A DNA stretch of 20,243 nucleotides from Actinomycetota bacterium. GTDB taxonomy: Bacteria; Actinomycetota; Actinomycetes; Mycobacteriales; Mycobacteriaceae. Below, piece by piece: positions 7,416 through 16,821 of this stretch. The first letter of the stretch is position 1, and every line of letters starts with the position of its first letter. Location of the stretch: the NCBI GenBank assembly GCA_005787665.1, contig SYAB01000314.1, positions 1 to 20,243 of the forward strand. Reading direction: 5' to 3'. A program made the position numbers and the translations under genes. The notes beneath the pieces were generated by a model. The model was not told the origin of the DNA. It did no database searches and saw only the letters and a program-made list of their open reading frames with translations.

Positions 7416-9130
7416 CTGACCTGGCCGGCCTGTTCGGGAGCGCGGTCGGCATGCTGCCGGTCGCCGAGTCGCGGGCCCTGGACCTCTTCATCGACATCAC
7501 CGATTACGACGAGTCGGCCTGCGACGCCTGGGTCGGGCGCATCAGATGCGGAGACACCGACCGGGTCACGCTGTTCCGGGCCTGGTACTCACGGATGAAA
7601 TTCGGCCAGCTTTCGGGCTCGGCCCAGCTGTCGATGAACACGGTGGGCGCCCGGGTTCCCATCGGCGGCCCCTACGGCGACATCACCTATCCCGTCACCT
7701 CACCGCTAGCCATCACGATGGGCTTCGCCGTCAGCGAGGCCCGCCACGGCAACTATGCGGATGCCATGGAGGCGCTGGAGGGCATCCCGGTCGCCGGTGC
7801 CGAGCATCTCATTGCCTGGGCCAAGGCCGTGGTGTTCGGCGAGGCCCAGCGGTGGACCGACGTGATCGAGGCGGTCCGGGGCGCCGGTCGGTGGCCGGAC
7901 TCCTTCCTCGCCGCGGCGGCCGATGTTGCGCACGGGGTCGCGGCGGCCAATCTGGGGTTGTCCGTCGAGGCCGAGCGTCGACTTATCGAGGCCAACGCCT
8001 CGCCGGCCGGCGAGGCGTGCGCACCCACCATCGCGTGGTACCTGGCGATGACCCGCCGCAGCCAGGGCAACGAGGACGCGGCGATGGCGCTGTTGGAATG
8101 GCTGCAGACCACCCATCCGCAGCCCAAGATCGCTGCTGCGCTCAAGGATCCGGGGTACCGCCTGGCGACGGTGACAGCGGAGCAAATCGCCGCCCGCACC
8201 GACCCGTGGGATCCGTCCTCGGTGGTGGTCGACACCTCCGGGCGGGAGAAGCTGTTGGTGGAAGCCGAAGCAGAACTGCGGCGCCAGATTGGACTGAGCC
8301 GGGTCAAGGAACAAGTCGAGCGCTACCGGGCCGCCACCCAAATGGCCAGAATTCGCGCCGCGCGCGGCATGAAGGTGGCACAACCTAGCAAGCACATGAT
8401 CTTCACCGGCCCGCCCGGCACGGGCAAGACGACCATAGCGCGGGTAGTCGCCAATATCCTGGCCGGGCTGGGGGTAATCGAGGAGCCCAAACTCATCGAG
8501 ACCGCCCGCAAGGACTTCGTGGCCGAATACGAGGGGCAGTCGGCAGTGAAAACCACGCGAGTGATCGACCGCGCCATGGGCGGCGTGCTGTTCATCGACG
8601 AGGCCTATGCCCTCGTGCAGGAGCGCGGTGGACGCAGCGACCCCTTCGGGCAGGAGGCTCTCGACACGCTGCTGGCCCGGATGGAGAACGACCGTGATCG
8701 CCTGGTGGTGATCATCGCTGGCTACAGTGGCGACATCGACAGGCTGCTGGAAACCAACGAGGGTTTGCGGTCACGGTTCGCGACCCGTATCGAATTCGAT
8801 TCCTATTCCGCCGACGAAGTCCTCGAAATAGCGAAAGTGATTGCCGCCGCTAACGACTCCAGGCTGAGCGAGGAAGCCGCCGCCATTCTCTTGGAAGGCG
8901 CCACACTGCTGAGCCACCAGACGGTCCGCGGGCGAAACGCCATCGACATCGCCGGCAACGGCCGCTACGCACGCCAACTGGTGGAGGCCGGCGAGCAGTT
9001 CCGGGACATCCGCCTGACCCAGGCCGTGGATTTCGAGACATTCGACGCCAAGCGCCTGAGCGAGATCAACGGCGAGGATATGGCCGGGGCAGTTGCGGCC
9101 GTGCACGGGCGCCTCAGTATCGCCGAGTAG
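7412..9130 (+). CDS. eccA1: EccA1, AAA+ ATPase of ESX-1
   Basis: 572 residues, close to the 573 of M. tuberculosis EccA1 (Rv3868) and near-identical through long stretches. The N-terminal part (about 1-270) is a TPR-type helical domain. The C-terminal part is a CbxX/CfqX-type AAA+ module with Walker A GPPGTGKTT at 333-341 (K339), Walker B VLFIDEAYAL with D396 and E397, and GLRSRFATRIEF in the sensor/arginine-finger region. It is a soluble cytosolic ATPase, thought to work with EspG in handling or recycling substrates before export. The start ATG overlaps the espG1 stop. eccB1 follows after 3 bp. Confidence 0.97.
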   Translation: MTDLAGLFGSAVGMLPVAESRALDLFIDITDYDESACDAWVGRIRCGDTDRVTLFRAWYSRMKFGQLSGSAQLSMNTVGARVPIGGPYGDITYPVTSPLAITMGFAVSEARHGNYADAMEALEGIPVAGAEHLIAWAKAVVFGEAQRWTDVIEAVRGAGRWPDSFLAAAADVAHGVAAANLGLSVEAERRLIEANASPAGEACAPTIAWYLAMTRRSQGNEDAAMALLEWLQTTHPQPKIAAALKDPGYRLATVTAEQIAARTDPWDPSSVVVDTSGREKLLVEAEAELRRQIGLSRVKEQVERYRAATQMARIRAARGMKVAQPSKHMIFTGPPGTGKTTIARVVANILAGLGVIEEPKLIETARKDFVAEYEGQSAVKTTRVIDRAMGGVLFIDEAYALVQERGGRSDPFGQEALDTLLARMENDRDRLVVIIAGYSGDIDRLLETNEGLRSRFATRIEFDSYSADEVLEIAKVIAAANDSRLSEEAAAILLEGATLLSHQTVRGRNAIDIAGNGRYARQLVEAGEQFRDIRLTQAVDFETFDAKRLSEINGEDMAGAVAAVHGRLSIAE

Positions 9131-9133
9131 TCC

Positions 9134-10573
9134 ATGGCAGGTTTTCGGCTCACCACCAAGGTCCAAGTCAGTGGCTGGCGCTTTCTGATGCGCCGTCTGG
9201 AGCACGCCATCGTCCGGCGCGATACCCGGATGTTCGATGACCCACTGTCGTTCTACAGCCGGTCGGCGGGCGCCGGGATCCTGGTCGCGGTGTTGATTCT
9301 GGTCGGCTGCTTGGCGCTCGCCTATTTCAAGCCACAGGGCAAGCTCGACGGCAACCTCTTCGTCGACAACGCGACCAAACAGCTGTTCGTCCTGGTGGGC
9401 GACAGAATACGACCGGTCTACAACCTCACCTCGGCGCGACTGGTATTGGGCAAGCCCGATCAGCCGGCAAGCGTGCGGTCCTCGGAGCTCGACAAGTTGC
9501 CTCGCGGGCAGTCGATCGGGATTCCGGGCGCACCGTACGCTACCCCGGTTTCGCCGGATCCCTCGCCGAATTGGGCGCTCTGCGACACCGTCAACACAGT
9601 CGATTCGCCCGACCCGTCGGTGCAGACTTCGGTCATCTCGATGCCGCTGGTCATCGGAACTGACGATCCGTTTCATCCGCAGGGCGTCCTGATGACCACC
9701 TATCAGGATCAGACCTGGGTCATCACTCCCAACGGTCGACACGCGACCGACCTCGGCGATCGCGCGCTCACACTGGCGCTGGGAATCCCGCAGAACACCC
9801 GGCCGAGTCCGCTCTCAGATGCCATGTTCAACGCGATACCGGATGCCGGGCCGTGGAAGCTGCCGCCGATTCCGGGTGCGGGCGGGCCCAATACCCTTGG
9901 GCTGCCGGCGGAACTGGTCATCGGTGCGGTCTTCCAGATCGACTCCGGTTTCGGCAAACAGTCCTTCGTCGTACTGCCCGACGGGGTGGCCGCGGTCAAC
10001 GCCAACACCGCGTCGCTGCTACGGGCCAGAGAGTCCTACGGTTTGGTCAACACGCCGTCGATCGTTAAAAGCGAGGTGGCCAAAATCCCTGAGCGGCAAT
10101 ACCCCTCGCCACTTCCGGACGAAGCGGTCAAACTCGTCTCGCGGAAGGAGGAGCCGGTTCTGTGCTGGACCTGGCAGCGGGTGGCCGGCGAACCGGCGCC
10201 GAGGACAACCATGCTGTTGCTTCCGCACCTTCCGATAGCTCCGTCCGCGATGGACAAGGGCATCAGTCAGGTTCGCGGCTCGGTGACCGTCTACCTCGAC
10301 GGCGGCAAGTACCTGCAGATTCAATCCCCGGACCCGCGCTATGGCGAATCGCTGTACTACGTTGACCCTCAGGGCGTGCGGTACGGGGTACCCGACCAGG
10401 CCACCGCCCAGACGCTCGGGTTGTCCGCCCCGACCACCGCCCCATGGTGGGCCGTGCGGCTGCTGGTGGAGGGTCCGGTGCTCTCCAGACAAGCAGCCCT
10501 GCTCGAACATGACACTCTGCCAGCAGATCCCAACCCTCGGAAGCTGCCCGCGCCCGCCGGAGCGTCCGGATGA
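9134..10573 (+). CDS. eccB1: EccB1, ESX-1 membrane/periplasmic core component
   Basis: 479 residues, against 480 in M. tuberculosis EccB1 (Rv3869). The cytosolic N-terminus (LTTKVQVSGWRFL, EHAIVRRDTRMFDDPL) leads to one membrane helix at about 46-65. A large periplasmic domain follows, built of the EccB repeat units, with the conserved Cys pair in WALCDTV and EPVLCWTW that forms a disulfide in the family. Other hallmarks are GIPGAPYATPVS, QSPDPRY and DPQGVRYGVP. EccB is one of the four membrane core proteins (EccB, C, D, E). The ATG at 9134 follows the eccA1 stop by 3 bp, and its own stop overlaps eccCa1 by 4 bp. Confidence 0.96.
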   Translation: MAGFRLTTKVQVSGWRFLMRRLEHAIVRRDTRMFDDPLSFYSRSAGAGILVAVLILVGCLALAYFKPQGKLDGNLFVDNATKQLFVLVGDRIRPVYNLTSARLVLGKPDQPASVRSSELDKLPRGQSIGIPGAPYATPVSPDPSPNWALCDTVNTVDSPDPSVQTSVISMPLVIGTDDPFHPQGVLMTTYQDQTWVITPNGRHATDLGDRALTLALGIPQNTRPSPLSDAMFNAIPDAGPWKLPPIPGAGGPNTLGLPAELVIGAVFQIDSGFGKQSFVVLPDGVAAVNANTASLLRARESYGLVNTPSIVKSEVAKIPERQYPSPLPDEAVKLVSRKEEPVLCWTWQRVAGEPAPRTTMLLLPHLPIAPSAMDKGISQVRGSVTVYLDGGKYLQIQSPDPRYGESLYYVDPQGVRYGVPDQATAQTLGLSAPTTAPWWAVRLLVEGPVLSRQAALLEHDTLPADPNPRKLPAPAGASG

Positions 10574-12810
10574 CGACCAAGAAGTTCACCCCGACCACCG
10601 CGGCGCGTGGGCCCCGACTTACCCCGGGCGAGATCAACATCACTCCGCCCGAGGACCTCGGCGTCGACATCCCGGTGTCGGGCATGCAGAAGGCAATGCC
10701 CTACGTGATGGGGGCAGGGATGCTGGGCATGTTCGGGATCATGTTCACCAGCGGGACCCGGTCTCTCTCGCCGTATATGCTCATGGGTCCGTTGATGATG
10801 ATCATGATGTCCGTCGGCATGCTGGGCGGCGGCGGCGGCGGAGGCAAGAAGGTAGCCGAAATCAACACCGACCGCAAAGAGTACCTGCGGTATCTGGCGG
10901 GGCTACGCACGCGGGTGACGTCGTCGGCCACGGCGCAGGTTGACTTCTTCGGCTACCACGCACCACATCCGGACGATCTGTTGTCGATCGTCGGCACGTC
11001 CCGGCAGTGGTCGCGGGGGGCGAACGCGGACTTCTACGGCGCGGCCCGAATCGGCATCGGCGAACAGCCGGCGGTGGACCGGCTAATCAAACCATCGGTC
11101 GGCGGCGAATTGGCCGGCCCCACTGCCGCCCCTCAGCCGTATCTGGAACCGGTCGCCCACGTTTGGGCGGTGAAGTTCCTGCGCACCCACGGCCTGATCC
11201 ACGACTGTCCGAAACTGTTGCAGTTGAGGACGTTTCCCACGATCGCCGTCGGCGGGGACCCAGCTGGAGCGACCGGCCTACTGACCGCGATGATCTGTCA
11301 CCTGGCGGTGTTCCATCCGCCGGATTTGCTGCAGATTCGGGTGATCACCGAGGAACCCGACCATCCAGACTGGGCCTGGCTGAAATGGCTGCCGCACGTG
11401 CAGCATCCGACCGAGACCGATGAGGCCGGGCCGGTCAGGATGATCTACACCGGCCCGGACGAACTGGTCGACCTTGCCGGGCGCGGCCCGCATTCGCCCG
11501 ACTCCCTTCCCGGCGGGCCTTATGTGGTGGTGGTCGATCTGACCGGCGGCAAAGCCGGGTTCCCACCCGACGGCCGGGCCGGGGTGACGGTGCTGACGCT
11601 GGGCAATCACCGCGGCTCCAACTACCGCGTCCGGGTCGCCGAGAGCGGCTCCGCCGACGACCGGCTGCCGGGCCAGACATTTCGCGAAGTGACCAGCACC
11701 ACCGATCGGATGTCCCCGCAACAGGCTGCCCGGCTGGCGCGGAAGCTGGCCGGATGGTCGATCACCGGGACGATCATCGACAAGAAGGGGTCTGGAACCC
11801 ACAAGAAGAAGGTGGCCACCGAATGGCACCAGCTGGTGGGCGCGCAGAGCGTTGAGGAGATCACCCCGAAACGCTGGAAGATGTATCCGGACAAGGACCG
11901 GAATCGCCTGAAAATCCCGTTCGGGCATGAACTGAAATCCGGCAACATCATGTACCTGGACATCAAAGAAGGTGCCGAGTTCGGCGGCGGCCCGCACGGC
12001 ATGCTGATCGGCACCACGGGCTCGGGCAAGTCCGAATTCCTGCGCACCATGATCCTGTCGCTGGTGGCCATGCACCATCCCGACCAGGTCAACCTGCTGC
12101 TCACCGACTTCAAGGGCGGCTCGACGTTCCTCGGGATGGAGAAGCTCCCGCACACCACCGCAGTGATCACCAACATGGCCGAGGAAGCCGAGTTGGTCAG
12201 CCGGATGGGTGAGGTGTTGACCGGCGAACTCGACCGCCGCCAGTCCCTGCTGCGCCAGGCTGGGATCAAGGTCGGCGCCACCGGCGCGCTCTCCGGAGTG
12301 GCGGAGTACGAAAGTTACCGGGAGCGCGGCGCCGATCTCGAACCTCTGCCGACGCTGTTCGTCGTCGTGGACGAGTTCGCAGAGTTGCTGCAGAGTCATC
12401 CGGACTTCGTCGGGCTGTTCGACCGGATCTGCCGTGTCGGCCGCTCGCTGCGCGTGCACCTGCTGCTGGCCACCCAGTCGCTGCAGACCGGCGGGGCGCG
12501 CATCGACAAGCTGGAGCCCAACCTCACCTACCGGATCGCGTTGCGCACCACCAGCTCCCACGAGTCCCGGTCGGTGATCGGAACGCCGGAGGCGCAATAC
12601 ATCACCAACAAGGAGAGTGGCGTCGGGTTCCTCCGAGTCGGGATGGAGGATCCGGTCAAATTCTCCACCCTGTACACCGGCGGGCCGTACGTGCCGAGCA
12701 CCCCGACAGCCGCAGCGGCCGAATCCAACGGTGGGCACAGCGGACCGAAGCGCTCGCTGATCAAGCAGTTCACCGCGGCGCCGGTTCTCGACGAGACGCC
12801 GGCATCATGA
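10570..12810 (+). CDS. eccCa1: EccCa1, membrane FtsK/SpoIIIE-type ATPase subunit
   Basis: 746 residues; M. tuberculosis EccCa1 (Rv3870) has 747. Two membrane helices lie at about residues 41-60 and 64-86, rich in Met and Gly. Then comes the DUF/stalk region and the first ATPase domain, with Walker [10 protein letters not shown] (K487) and Walker [12 protein letters not shown] (D601, E602). This is the catalytically complete ATPase domain of the split EccC, the motor that drives secretion. As in M. tuberculosis ESX-1, EccC is divided into a membrane half (Ca) and a soluble half (Cb). ATGA overlaps at both ends couple it to eccB1 and eccCb1. Confidence 0.97.
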   Translation: MTTKKFTPTTAARGPRLTPGEINITPPEDLGVDIPVSGMQKAMPYVMGAGMLGMFGIMFTSGTRSLSPYMLMGPLMMIMMSVGMLGGGGGGGKKVAEINTDRKEYLRYLAGLRTRVTSSATAQVDFFGYHAPHPDDLLSIVGTSRQWSRGANADFYGAARIGIGEQPAVDRLIKPSVGGELAGPTAAPQPYLEPVAHVWAVKFLRTHGLIHDCPKLLQLRTFPTIAVGGDPAGATGLLTAMICHLAVFHPPDLLQIRVITEEPDHPDWAWLKWLPHVQHPTETDEAGPVRMIYTGPDELVDLAGRGPHSPDSLPGGPYVVVVDLTGGKAGFPPDGRAGVTVLTLGNHRGSNYRVRVAESGSADDRLPGQTFREVTSTTDRMSPQQAARLARKLAGWSITGTIIDKKGSGTHKKKVATEWHQLVGAQSVEEITPKRWKMYPDKDRNRLKIPFGHELKSGNIMYLDIKEGAEFGGGPHGMLIGTTGSGKSEFLRTMILSLVAMHHPDQVNLLLTDFKGGSTFLGMEKLPHTTAVITNMAEEAELVSRMGEVLTGELDRRQSLLRQAGIKVGATGALSGVAEYESYRERGADLEPLPTLFVVVDEFAELLQSHPDFVGLFDRICRVGRSLRVHLLLATQSLQTGGARIDKLEPNLTYRIALRTTSSHESRSVIGTPEAQYITNKESGVGFLRVGMEDPVKFSTLYTGGPYVPSTPTAAAAESNGGHSGPKRSLIKQFTAAPVLDETPAS

Positions 12811-14573
12811 GCTTCGAGGCGAACACCCGGGCGCTCAGCGAGGTGGTGCTTGATCAACTCAGCACCACAGAATCGCGGGCCTACGAGCTTTGGCTGCCGC
12901 CATTGAAGGATCCGACGCCGGTGGACCAGCTCGTCGTCGAGGACGATCAGCGTCAACCGTTGCGCTTTCCGCTGGGGATCATGGATGAGCCGCGAAAACA
13001 CCTGCAGGCGGTATGGGGCGTGGACGTCTCCGGGGCGGGCGGAAACATCGCCATCGGCGGTGCCCCACAAACGGGCAAGTCAACTTTGCTGCAGACCCTG
13101 ATGCTGGCGGCCGGGTGTACCCACACGCCCCGGCAAGTCCAGTTCTATTGCATCGACTTCGGCGGCGGCGGCCTGATCTATCTCGACAGCCTGCCGCACG
13201 TCGGCGGAGTGGCCACCCGATCCGACCCCGATCGGGTGATGCGGGTGATCGCCGAAATGCAGGCCGTGTTGCGCCAGCGCGAGGCCCAGTTCAAGGAGTA
13301 CCGGGTGGGGTCGATCGCGGCCTACCGCCAGATGCGGGGGGACCCGAACCACCCCGCCTCGACCGATCCGTTCGGCGACGTGTTTTTGGTGATCGACGGG
13401 TGGCCGGCCTTCGTCGCTGAGTTCCCCGACCTGGAGGCGCCCGTCCAGGAGTTGGCCGGGCAGGGCCTGGCGTTCGGTGTTCACACCATCATCACCACAC
13501 CTCGTTGGACCGAATTGAAGTCCAGGGTGCGGGACTACCTGGGTGTCAAGATCGAGTTCAGACTCGGTGACGTCAATGACACCCAGATCGACCGCGCCAC
13601 CCGTGATATCCCGGCCAACCGGCCGGGTCGGGCGATGTCACTGGAGAAGCACCACCTGATGATCGGCGTGCCCCGGTTGGACGGCGAACACAACGCCGAC
13701 GGTCTAGTGGAGGCGATGACTGCAGCGGTGGAACAGGTCGCCGCCCAGTACACCGACCAGGCACCGCGAGTCCGGGTGCTGCCGGAGCGAGTGCACCTGG
13801 ACGAATTGGATCCCAACCCACCGGGGCCGGACAGCGACTACGCCACCCGTTGGACCATTCCGATCGGGCTGCGCGAGACGGACCTGTCCGTGGCATACGG
13901 GAAAATGAATGCCAACCCGCACCTGCTGATCTTCGGCGCGGCAAAGTCGGGCAAGACCACCATCGCCCACGCGCTGGCCCAGGCCATCTGCGCGCGCAAC
14001 AGCCCCAGCCAGGTACGTTTCATGCTCGCCGACTACCGGTCCGGCCTGCTCGACGCGGTGCCCGATACCCACCTGCTGTCGGCGGGGGCGATCAACCGCA
14101 ACAGCGCCAGCCTGGATGAGGCCATCAAGGCACTCGCGATGAATCTACAGAAGCGGTTGCCCCCGGCCGACCTGACCACCGCCCAGCTTCGGTCCCGGTC
14201 GTGGTGGTCTGGCCCGGACATCGTCCTGCTGGTCGACGACTGGCACATGATCGTCGGCGCCGCCGGCGGCATGCCACCGATGATGCCGCTGGCCCCGTTG
14301 ATGCCGGCCGCCGGCGATATCGGTTTGCATATCATCGTGACCTGTCAGATGAGCCAGGCCTACAAGGCCACCATGGACAAGTTCGTCGGGTCCGCCTTCG
14401 GCGCGGGATCGCCCACCCTGTTCCTGTCTGGCGACAAGGCCGACTTCCCGTCCAGCGAGTTCAAGGTCAAGCGACGCCCCCCCGGCCAGGCACTATTGGC
14501 CGCCCCGGAGGGCAGAGAAGTCATCCAGGCCGCCTTCATCGAACCGCCGAACGAGGACGTCAGCCCTCGATAA
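12807..14573 (+). CDS. eccCb1: EccCb1, soluble ATPase subunit and EsxB receptor
   Basis: 588 residues, against 591 in M. tuberculosis EccCb1 (Rv3871). It has two FtsK-like ATPase domains. The first has Walker [10 protein letters not shown] (K91), with [10 protein letters not shown] where a DE Walker B would be. The second has Walker [10 protein letters not shown] (K383) and LLVDDWHM with D477 and D478. Degenerate second and third ATPase domains are usual in EccC; the last one binds the C-terminal signal of EsxB. The EsxB encoded downstream keeps a similar hydrophobic tail (SSQMNI). The gene starts inside the eccCa1 stop. The stop at 14571-14573 is followed by 147 bp without the expected PE35 gene. 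Confidence 0.97.
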   Translation: MSFEANTRALSEVVLDQLSTTESRAYELWLPPLKDPTPVDQLVVEDDQRQPLRFPLGIMDEPRKHLQAVWGVDVSGAGGNIAIGGAPQTGKSTLLQTLMLAAGCTHTPRQVQFYCIDFGGGGLIYLDSLPHVGGVATRSDPDRVMRVIAEMQAVLRQREAQFKEYRVGSIAAYRQMRGDPNHPASTDPFGDVFLVIDGWPAFVAEFPDLEAPVQELAGQGLAFGVHTIITTPRWTELKSRVRDYLGVKIEFRLGDVNDTQIDRATRDIPANRPGRAMSLEKHHLMIGVPRLDGEHNADGLVEAMTAAVEQVAAQYTDQAPRVRVLPERVHLDELDPNPPGPDSDYATRWTIPIGLRETDLSVAYGKMNANPHLLIFGAAKSGKTTIAHALAQAICARNSPSQVRFMLADYRSGLLDAVPDTHLLSAGAINRNSASLDEAIKALAMNLQKRLPPADLTTAQLRSRSWWSGPDIVLLVDDWHMIVGAAGGMPPMMPLAPLMPAAGDIGLHIIVTCQMSQAYKATMDKFVGSAFGAGSPTLFLSGDKADFPSSEFKVKRRPPGQALLAAPEGREVIQAAFIEPPNEDVSPR

Positions 14574-14650
14574 AACTACTGACGAAGACGGAAAGGACAC
14601 CGTGCGGACCTGCTGCCGGTAACATCGCAGATGCCAGAAAAGGCTGCGAC

Positions 14651-14688
14651 CGGGAGGTGACGTTTTGACGTTCCCTGCTGACCTCCCG
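14651..14688 (+). promoter_or_regulatory. stem-loop ahead of PPE68 (8-bp perfect inverted repeat)
   Basis: CGGGAGGT at 14651-14658 is the exact reverse complement of ACCTCCCG at 14681-14688, with a 22-nt loop. The left arm contains the best Shine-Dalgarno-like string (GGGAGGTG) in the gap between eccCb1 and PPE68. It lies about 60 bp before the PPE68 ATG, too far to serve it directly. It could be an RNA element or the remains of the translation signal of the lost PE35 gene. Function is unproven. Confidence 0.35.
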
Positions 14689-14720
14689 CACCGCCGGGCC
14701 CGGATTCCGGGAATATAACG

Positions 14721-15896
14721 ATGCTGTGGCATGCGCTGCCGCCTGAGGTGAACACCGCGCTGCTGATGGCCGGCGCCGGACCTGAGCCGATGCTGCAGGC
14801 CGCGACGGGCTGGGAATCCCTGGCGACGGCACTGGACACCCAAGCCGTCGAGTTGGCTGGCCTCGTGATGTCGTTGCAGCAAGCTTGGACGGGACCGAGC
14901 AGCGAACGCGCCGCGGCCGCTATCGAACCGGCGCTGGCATGGCTGCACGACGCGTCCCAGACCGCGCAGCGTCGCGGGACTCAGGCCGCGGCCCAAGCCG
15001 CCTCGTACGCCAAGGCACTGGGGACGACGCCGTCACTGCCGGAGATCGCCGCCAATCACATCACCCATGCGGTGCTGTCGGCGACCAACTTCCTCGGCAT
15101 CAACATGGTCCCGATCGGCATGAACGAGATCGACTATTTCGGCCGGATGTGGAATCAGGCCGGCACCGCGATGGACGCATACCAGGCCGAAACCATGGCC
15201 AACACGATGTTCGAGCCCATTGAGCCGATGCGGCCGATCCTGGCGCCGGGTGCCGAAGCCGCCGAAGCAACCGCTTCGGCCACCACGGCGACCGCACCCC
15301 ACGGTTCAGCCTCGGACGGCGACGACCCGCCCAAGCCGACCCCTGACGACGGCGGGTCCCTGGGCGACCAGATCCTGGAGTATCTGGCGGGGGCCGCTCT
15401 GCTCAGTGCCCCGCTGCAGCAACTGACCCAGCAGATGATGCAGCCGCTACAGCAGATTGCGTCGCTGGCGGGCCACAGCGGCGCCGTTGGCCTCGGCGGT
15501 CAGGGGGCTGGCGCGCTGGCCAAACTGCCCGGCCGTGACAGCGGGCACGTCGGTCTGGTGGGCGCCCATCCGTTCTCCAGCCATCCGTTGGCCGGGGGTT
15601 CGGGCCCCCGGGTCGGCAAGGGCTTGATGTACGCCTCGGCGTTGCCCGGATCGGGGGGGTCCGCATCGAGCACGGCGTTGCTGACCGGGCTGGTCGATAA
15701 GCCGGGCGGGGGCGGACTTGCACCGGCTTCCGCGGGCGCGGGGGCCTCGGCGGCGGGTGGGGCCGCCCCGGTGAGCGTAATGGGTGCCGGCGCAAACGCT
15801 GGCGCCGGTGCTGCCCGGTCAGGGCTGACGGGGACGGCGGCGCCTGCCCGAGCTGATGATGACGGCGCTGAGTTCGACGACGAGGACGACTGGTGA
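14721..15896 (+). CDS. ppe68: PPE68, ESX-1 PPE-family protein
   Basis: 391 residues; M. tuberculosis PPE68 (Rv3873) has 368. The N-terminus MLWHALPPEVNT carries the PPE motif at 7-9. The helical PPE domain runs to about 175 and includes QAWTGPSSE, TTPSLPEIAANHIT and IDYFGRMWNQAG, all close to PPE68. The C-terminal half is Gly/Ala/Pro-rich with a Gln-rich patch (QQLTQQMMQPLQQI), SSHPLAGGSGPRVG, and an acidic tail ending DDEDDW as in PPE68. It is an envelope-associated ESX-1 protein normally paired with PE35 and bound by EspG1. The ATG at 14721 has only a weak upstream GGGAAT. No PE gene lies upstream here, so its partner is missing or encoded elsewhere. Confidence 0.95.
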   Translation: MLWHALPPEVNTALLMAGAGPEPMLQAATGWESLATALDTQAVELAGLVMSLQQAWTGPSSERAAAAIEPALAWLHDASQTAQRRGTQAAAQAASYAKALGTTPSLPEIAANHITHAVLSATNFLGINMVPIGMNEIDYFGRMWNQAGTAMDAYQAETMANTMFEPIEPMRPILAPGAEAAEATASATTATAPHGSASDGDDPPKPTPDDGGSLGDQILEYLAGAALLSAPLQQLTQQMMQPLQQIASLAGHSGAVGLGGQGAGALAKLPGRDSGHVGLVGAHPFSSHPLAGGSGPRVGKGLMYASALPGSGGSASSTALLTGLVDKPGGGGLAPASAGAGASAAGGAAPVSVMGAGANAGAGAARSGLTGTAAPARADDDGAEFDDEDDW

Positions 15897-15913
15897 TCGC
15901 GGGTCGCGACAAA

Positions 15914-16128
15914 CTTCCTGGCCGCCCGGCTGGAAGCGTTCAGTCTGTGCGTGGGGCCCGACATGGTGGGAGGACTCCTTCGATCGTAGGAGCCGGAATC
16001 ATCAATGGTGCCGTTGGTTCGCGGGATGTCGAGGCGGTCTCCGAACTCCTATGGTGGGTCTGTGTCAAATCGCGGGACGCGTTCCCGCCCGTTGGCAGCG
16101 AAAGACTTCCCGGCCGCCCGGCCGGAAG
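15914..16128 (+). repeat. duplicated 23-nt hairpin element between PPE68 and esxB
   Basis: A 23-nt unit occurs at 15914-15936 and again at 16106-16128, differing at two positions. Each copy folds on itself: CTTCC pairs with GGAAG, a one-base bulge follows, GGCC pairs with GGC(C/T), and the loop is GCCC. A second shared string, ATCGCGGG(T/A)CGCG, precedes each copy (15896-15908 and 16069-16081). The right copy is also preceded by a 6-bp stem, GCGGGA at 16072-16077 with TCCCGC at 16083-16088. The 280-bp gap thus looks like a partial duplication carrying RNA structure in front of esxB. Confidence 0.6.
15975..15992 (+). promoter_or_regulatory. 18-bp imperfect palindrome, possible operator
   Basis: CTCCT at 15975-15979 mirrors AGGAG at 15988-15992 around a central CGATCG (15981-15986), with a single mismatched pair flanking the centre. 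It sits in the PPE68-esxB gap, 185 bp before esxB. It could bind a dimeric regulator acting on esxBA. No regulator can be named from the sequence. Confidence 0.3.
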
Positions 16129-16176
16129 ACTTGCCATCACCGTGGTAAGTGAACAGACCAAGAGAGGATTCAGGTC

Positions 16177-16479
16177 ATGGCAGAGATGAGAACTGATGCC
16201 GCCGCCCTACAGGCGGAGGCCGCTAACTTCGACCGCATCGCCAGCCAGCTTCAGCAGGTGATGGGCCAGGTGGAGTCGACGGGATCGGAGTTGACCAGCC
16301 ACCTGACGGGTGCGGCCGGCACCGCCGCGCAGGCGGCGCTGGCACGTTTCCATGAGAGCGCCCAGGCGCAGACCCAGCTGCTCAATGACATTCAGACCAA
16401 TATCAATCAGGCCGGCATCCAGTACACCAAGGCCGACGAGGAAGCACATTCCACGCTGTCGTCGCAGATGAACATCTGA
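16177..16479 (+). CDS. esxB: EsxB (CFP-10 homologue), secreted WXG100-family protein
   Basis: 100 residues, the same length as M. tuberculosis CFP-10 and clearly alignable (MAEM-TDAA start, QVEST, GAAGTAAQAA, DEEA tail). It forms a tight helical-hairpin heterodimer with EsxA, secreted by ESX-1. The export signal YxxxD is present as Y83-TKA-D87, and the tail SSQMNI corresponds to the EccCb1-binding C-terminus. The WXG turn motif is lost: residues 43-45 read LTG in place of WRG. The ribosome binding site GAGAGGA at 16162-16168 is well placed. esxA follows after 34 bp. Confidence 0.97.
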   Translation: MAEMRTDAAALQAEAANFDRIASQLQQVMGQVESTGSELTSHLTGAAGTAAQAALARFHESAQAQTQLLNDIQTNINQAGIQYTKADEEAHSTLSSQMNI

Positions 16480-16513
16480 AACACCCCAAAACGAAAGAAG
16501 AAGGAGCATCTCC

Positions 16514-16801
16514 ATGTCAGATATGAAGTACAACTTCGCCGGTATCGAAGCCCAGTCGAGTGCCCTGATGGGTGCGGTCAACAGCATTCACGGACTGCTC
16601 GACGAGGGCAAGCAATCGTTGGCCAGGCTCGGGGCGGTGTGGGGCGGCAGCGGCCAGGAGGCTGCCGCCGCCGTGCTGCGCAACTGGGACGACAAGTCCA
16701 CCGCGGTCAACCAGTCGCTGTCGGACCTGGCGGGCAAGATCAGCGAGGCCGGCCAGACGATGGCCCAGACCGAGGGCCACGTCTCCGGAATGTTTTCCTA
16801 G
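16514..16801 (+). CDS. esxA: EsxA (ESAT-6 homologue), secreted WXG100 protein
   Basis: 95 residues, the length of ESAT-6, with NFAGIEA, SIHGLLDEGKQSL, the WGG turn motif at 43-45, and the conserved tail ISEAGQTMAQTEGHVSGMF. It is secreted as the heterodimer with EsxB and is the hallmark ESX-1 substrate, linked to membrane damage in pathogens. The Shine-Dalgarno AAGGAG at 16501-16506 is 7 nt before the ATG. A strong stem-loop follows the stop, so esxBA may end a transcript. Confidence 0.98.
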   Translation: MSDMKYNFAGIEAQSSALMGAVNSIHGLLDEGKQSLARLGAVWGGSGQEAAAAVLRNWDDKSTAVNQSLSDLAGKISEAGQTMAQTEGHVSGMFS

Positions 16802-16821
16802 CCACGTTGGAGCACGGCCAG

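Noticed and set aside
11278..12738. A 486-codon minus-strand ORF opposite eccCa1
   Set aside because: The plus strand encodes an unmistakable EccCa1 ATPase; the antisense product has no domain pattern and shadow-frame composition.
15896..16128. The two hairpin copies as a CRISPR array or IS ends
   Set aside because: Only two copies 192 bp apart, with no regular spacers, no transposase and no target-site duplication.
15893..16189. A 98-codon plus-strand ORF starting in a GTGA overlap with PPE68 and running into esxB
   Set aside because: Third codon positions are not GC-biased, it contains the duplicated hairpins (read as two LPGRPAG copies), overlaps the esxB start and has no recognisable features. 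More likely a chance frame, though the overlap start is suggestive.
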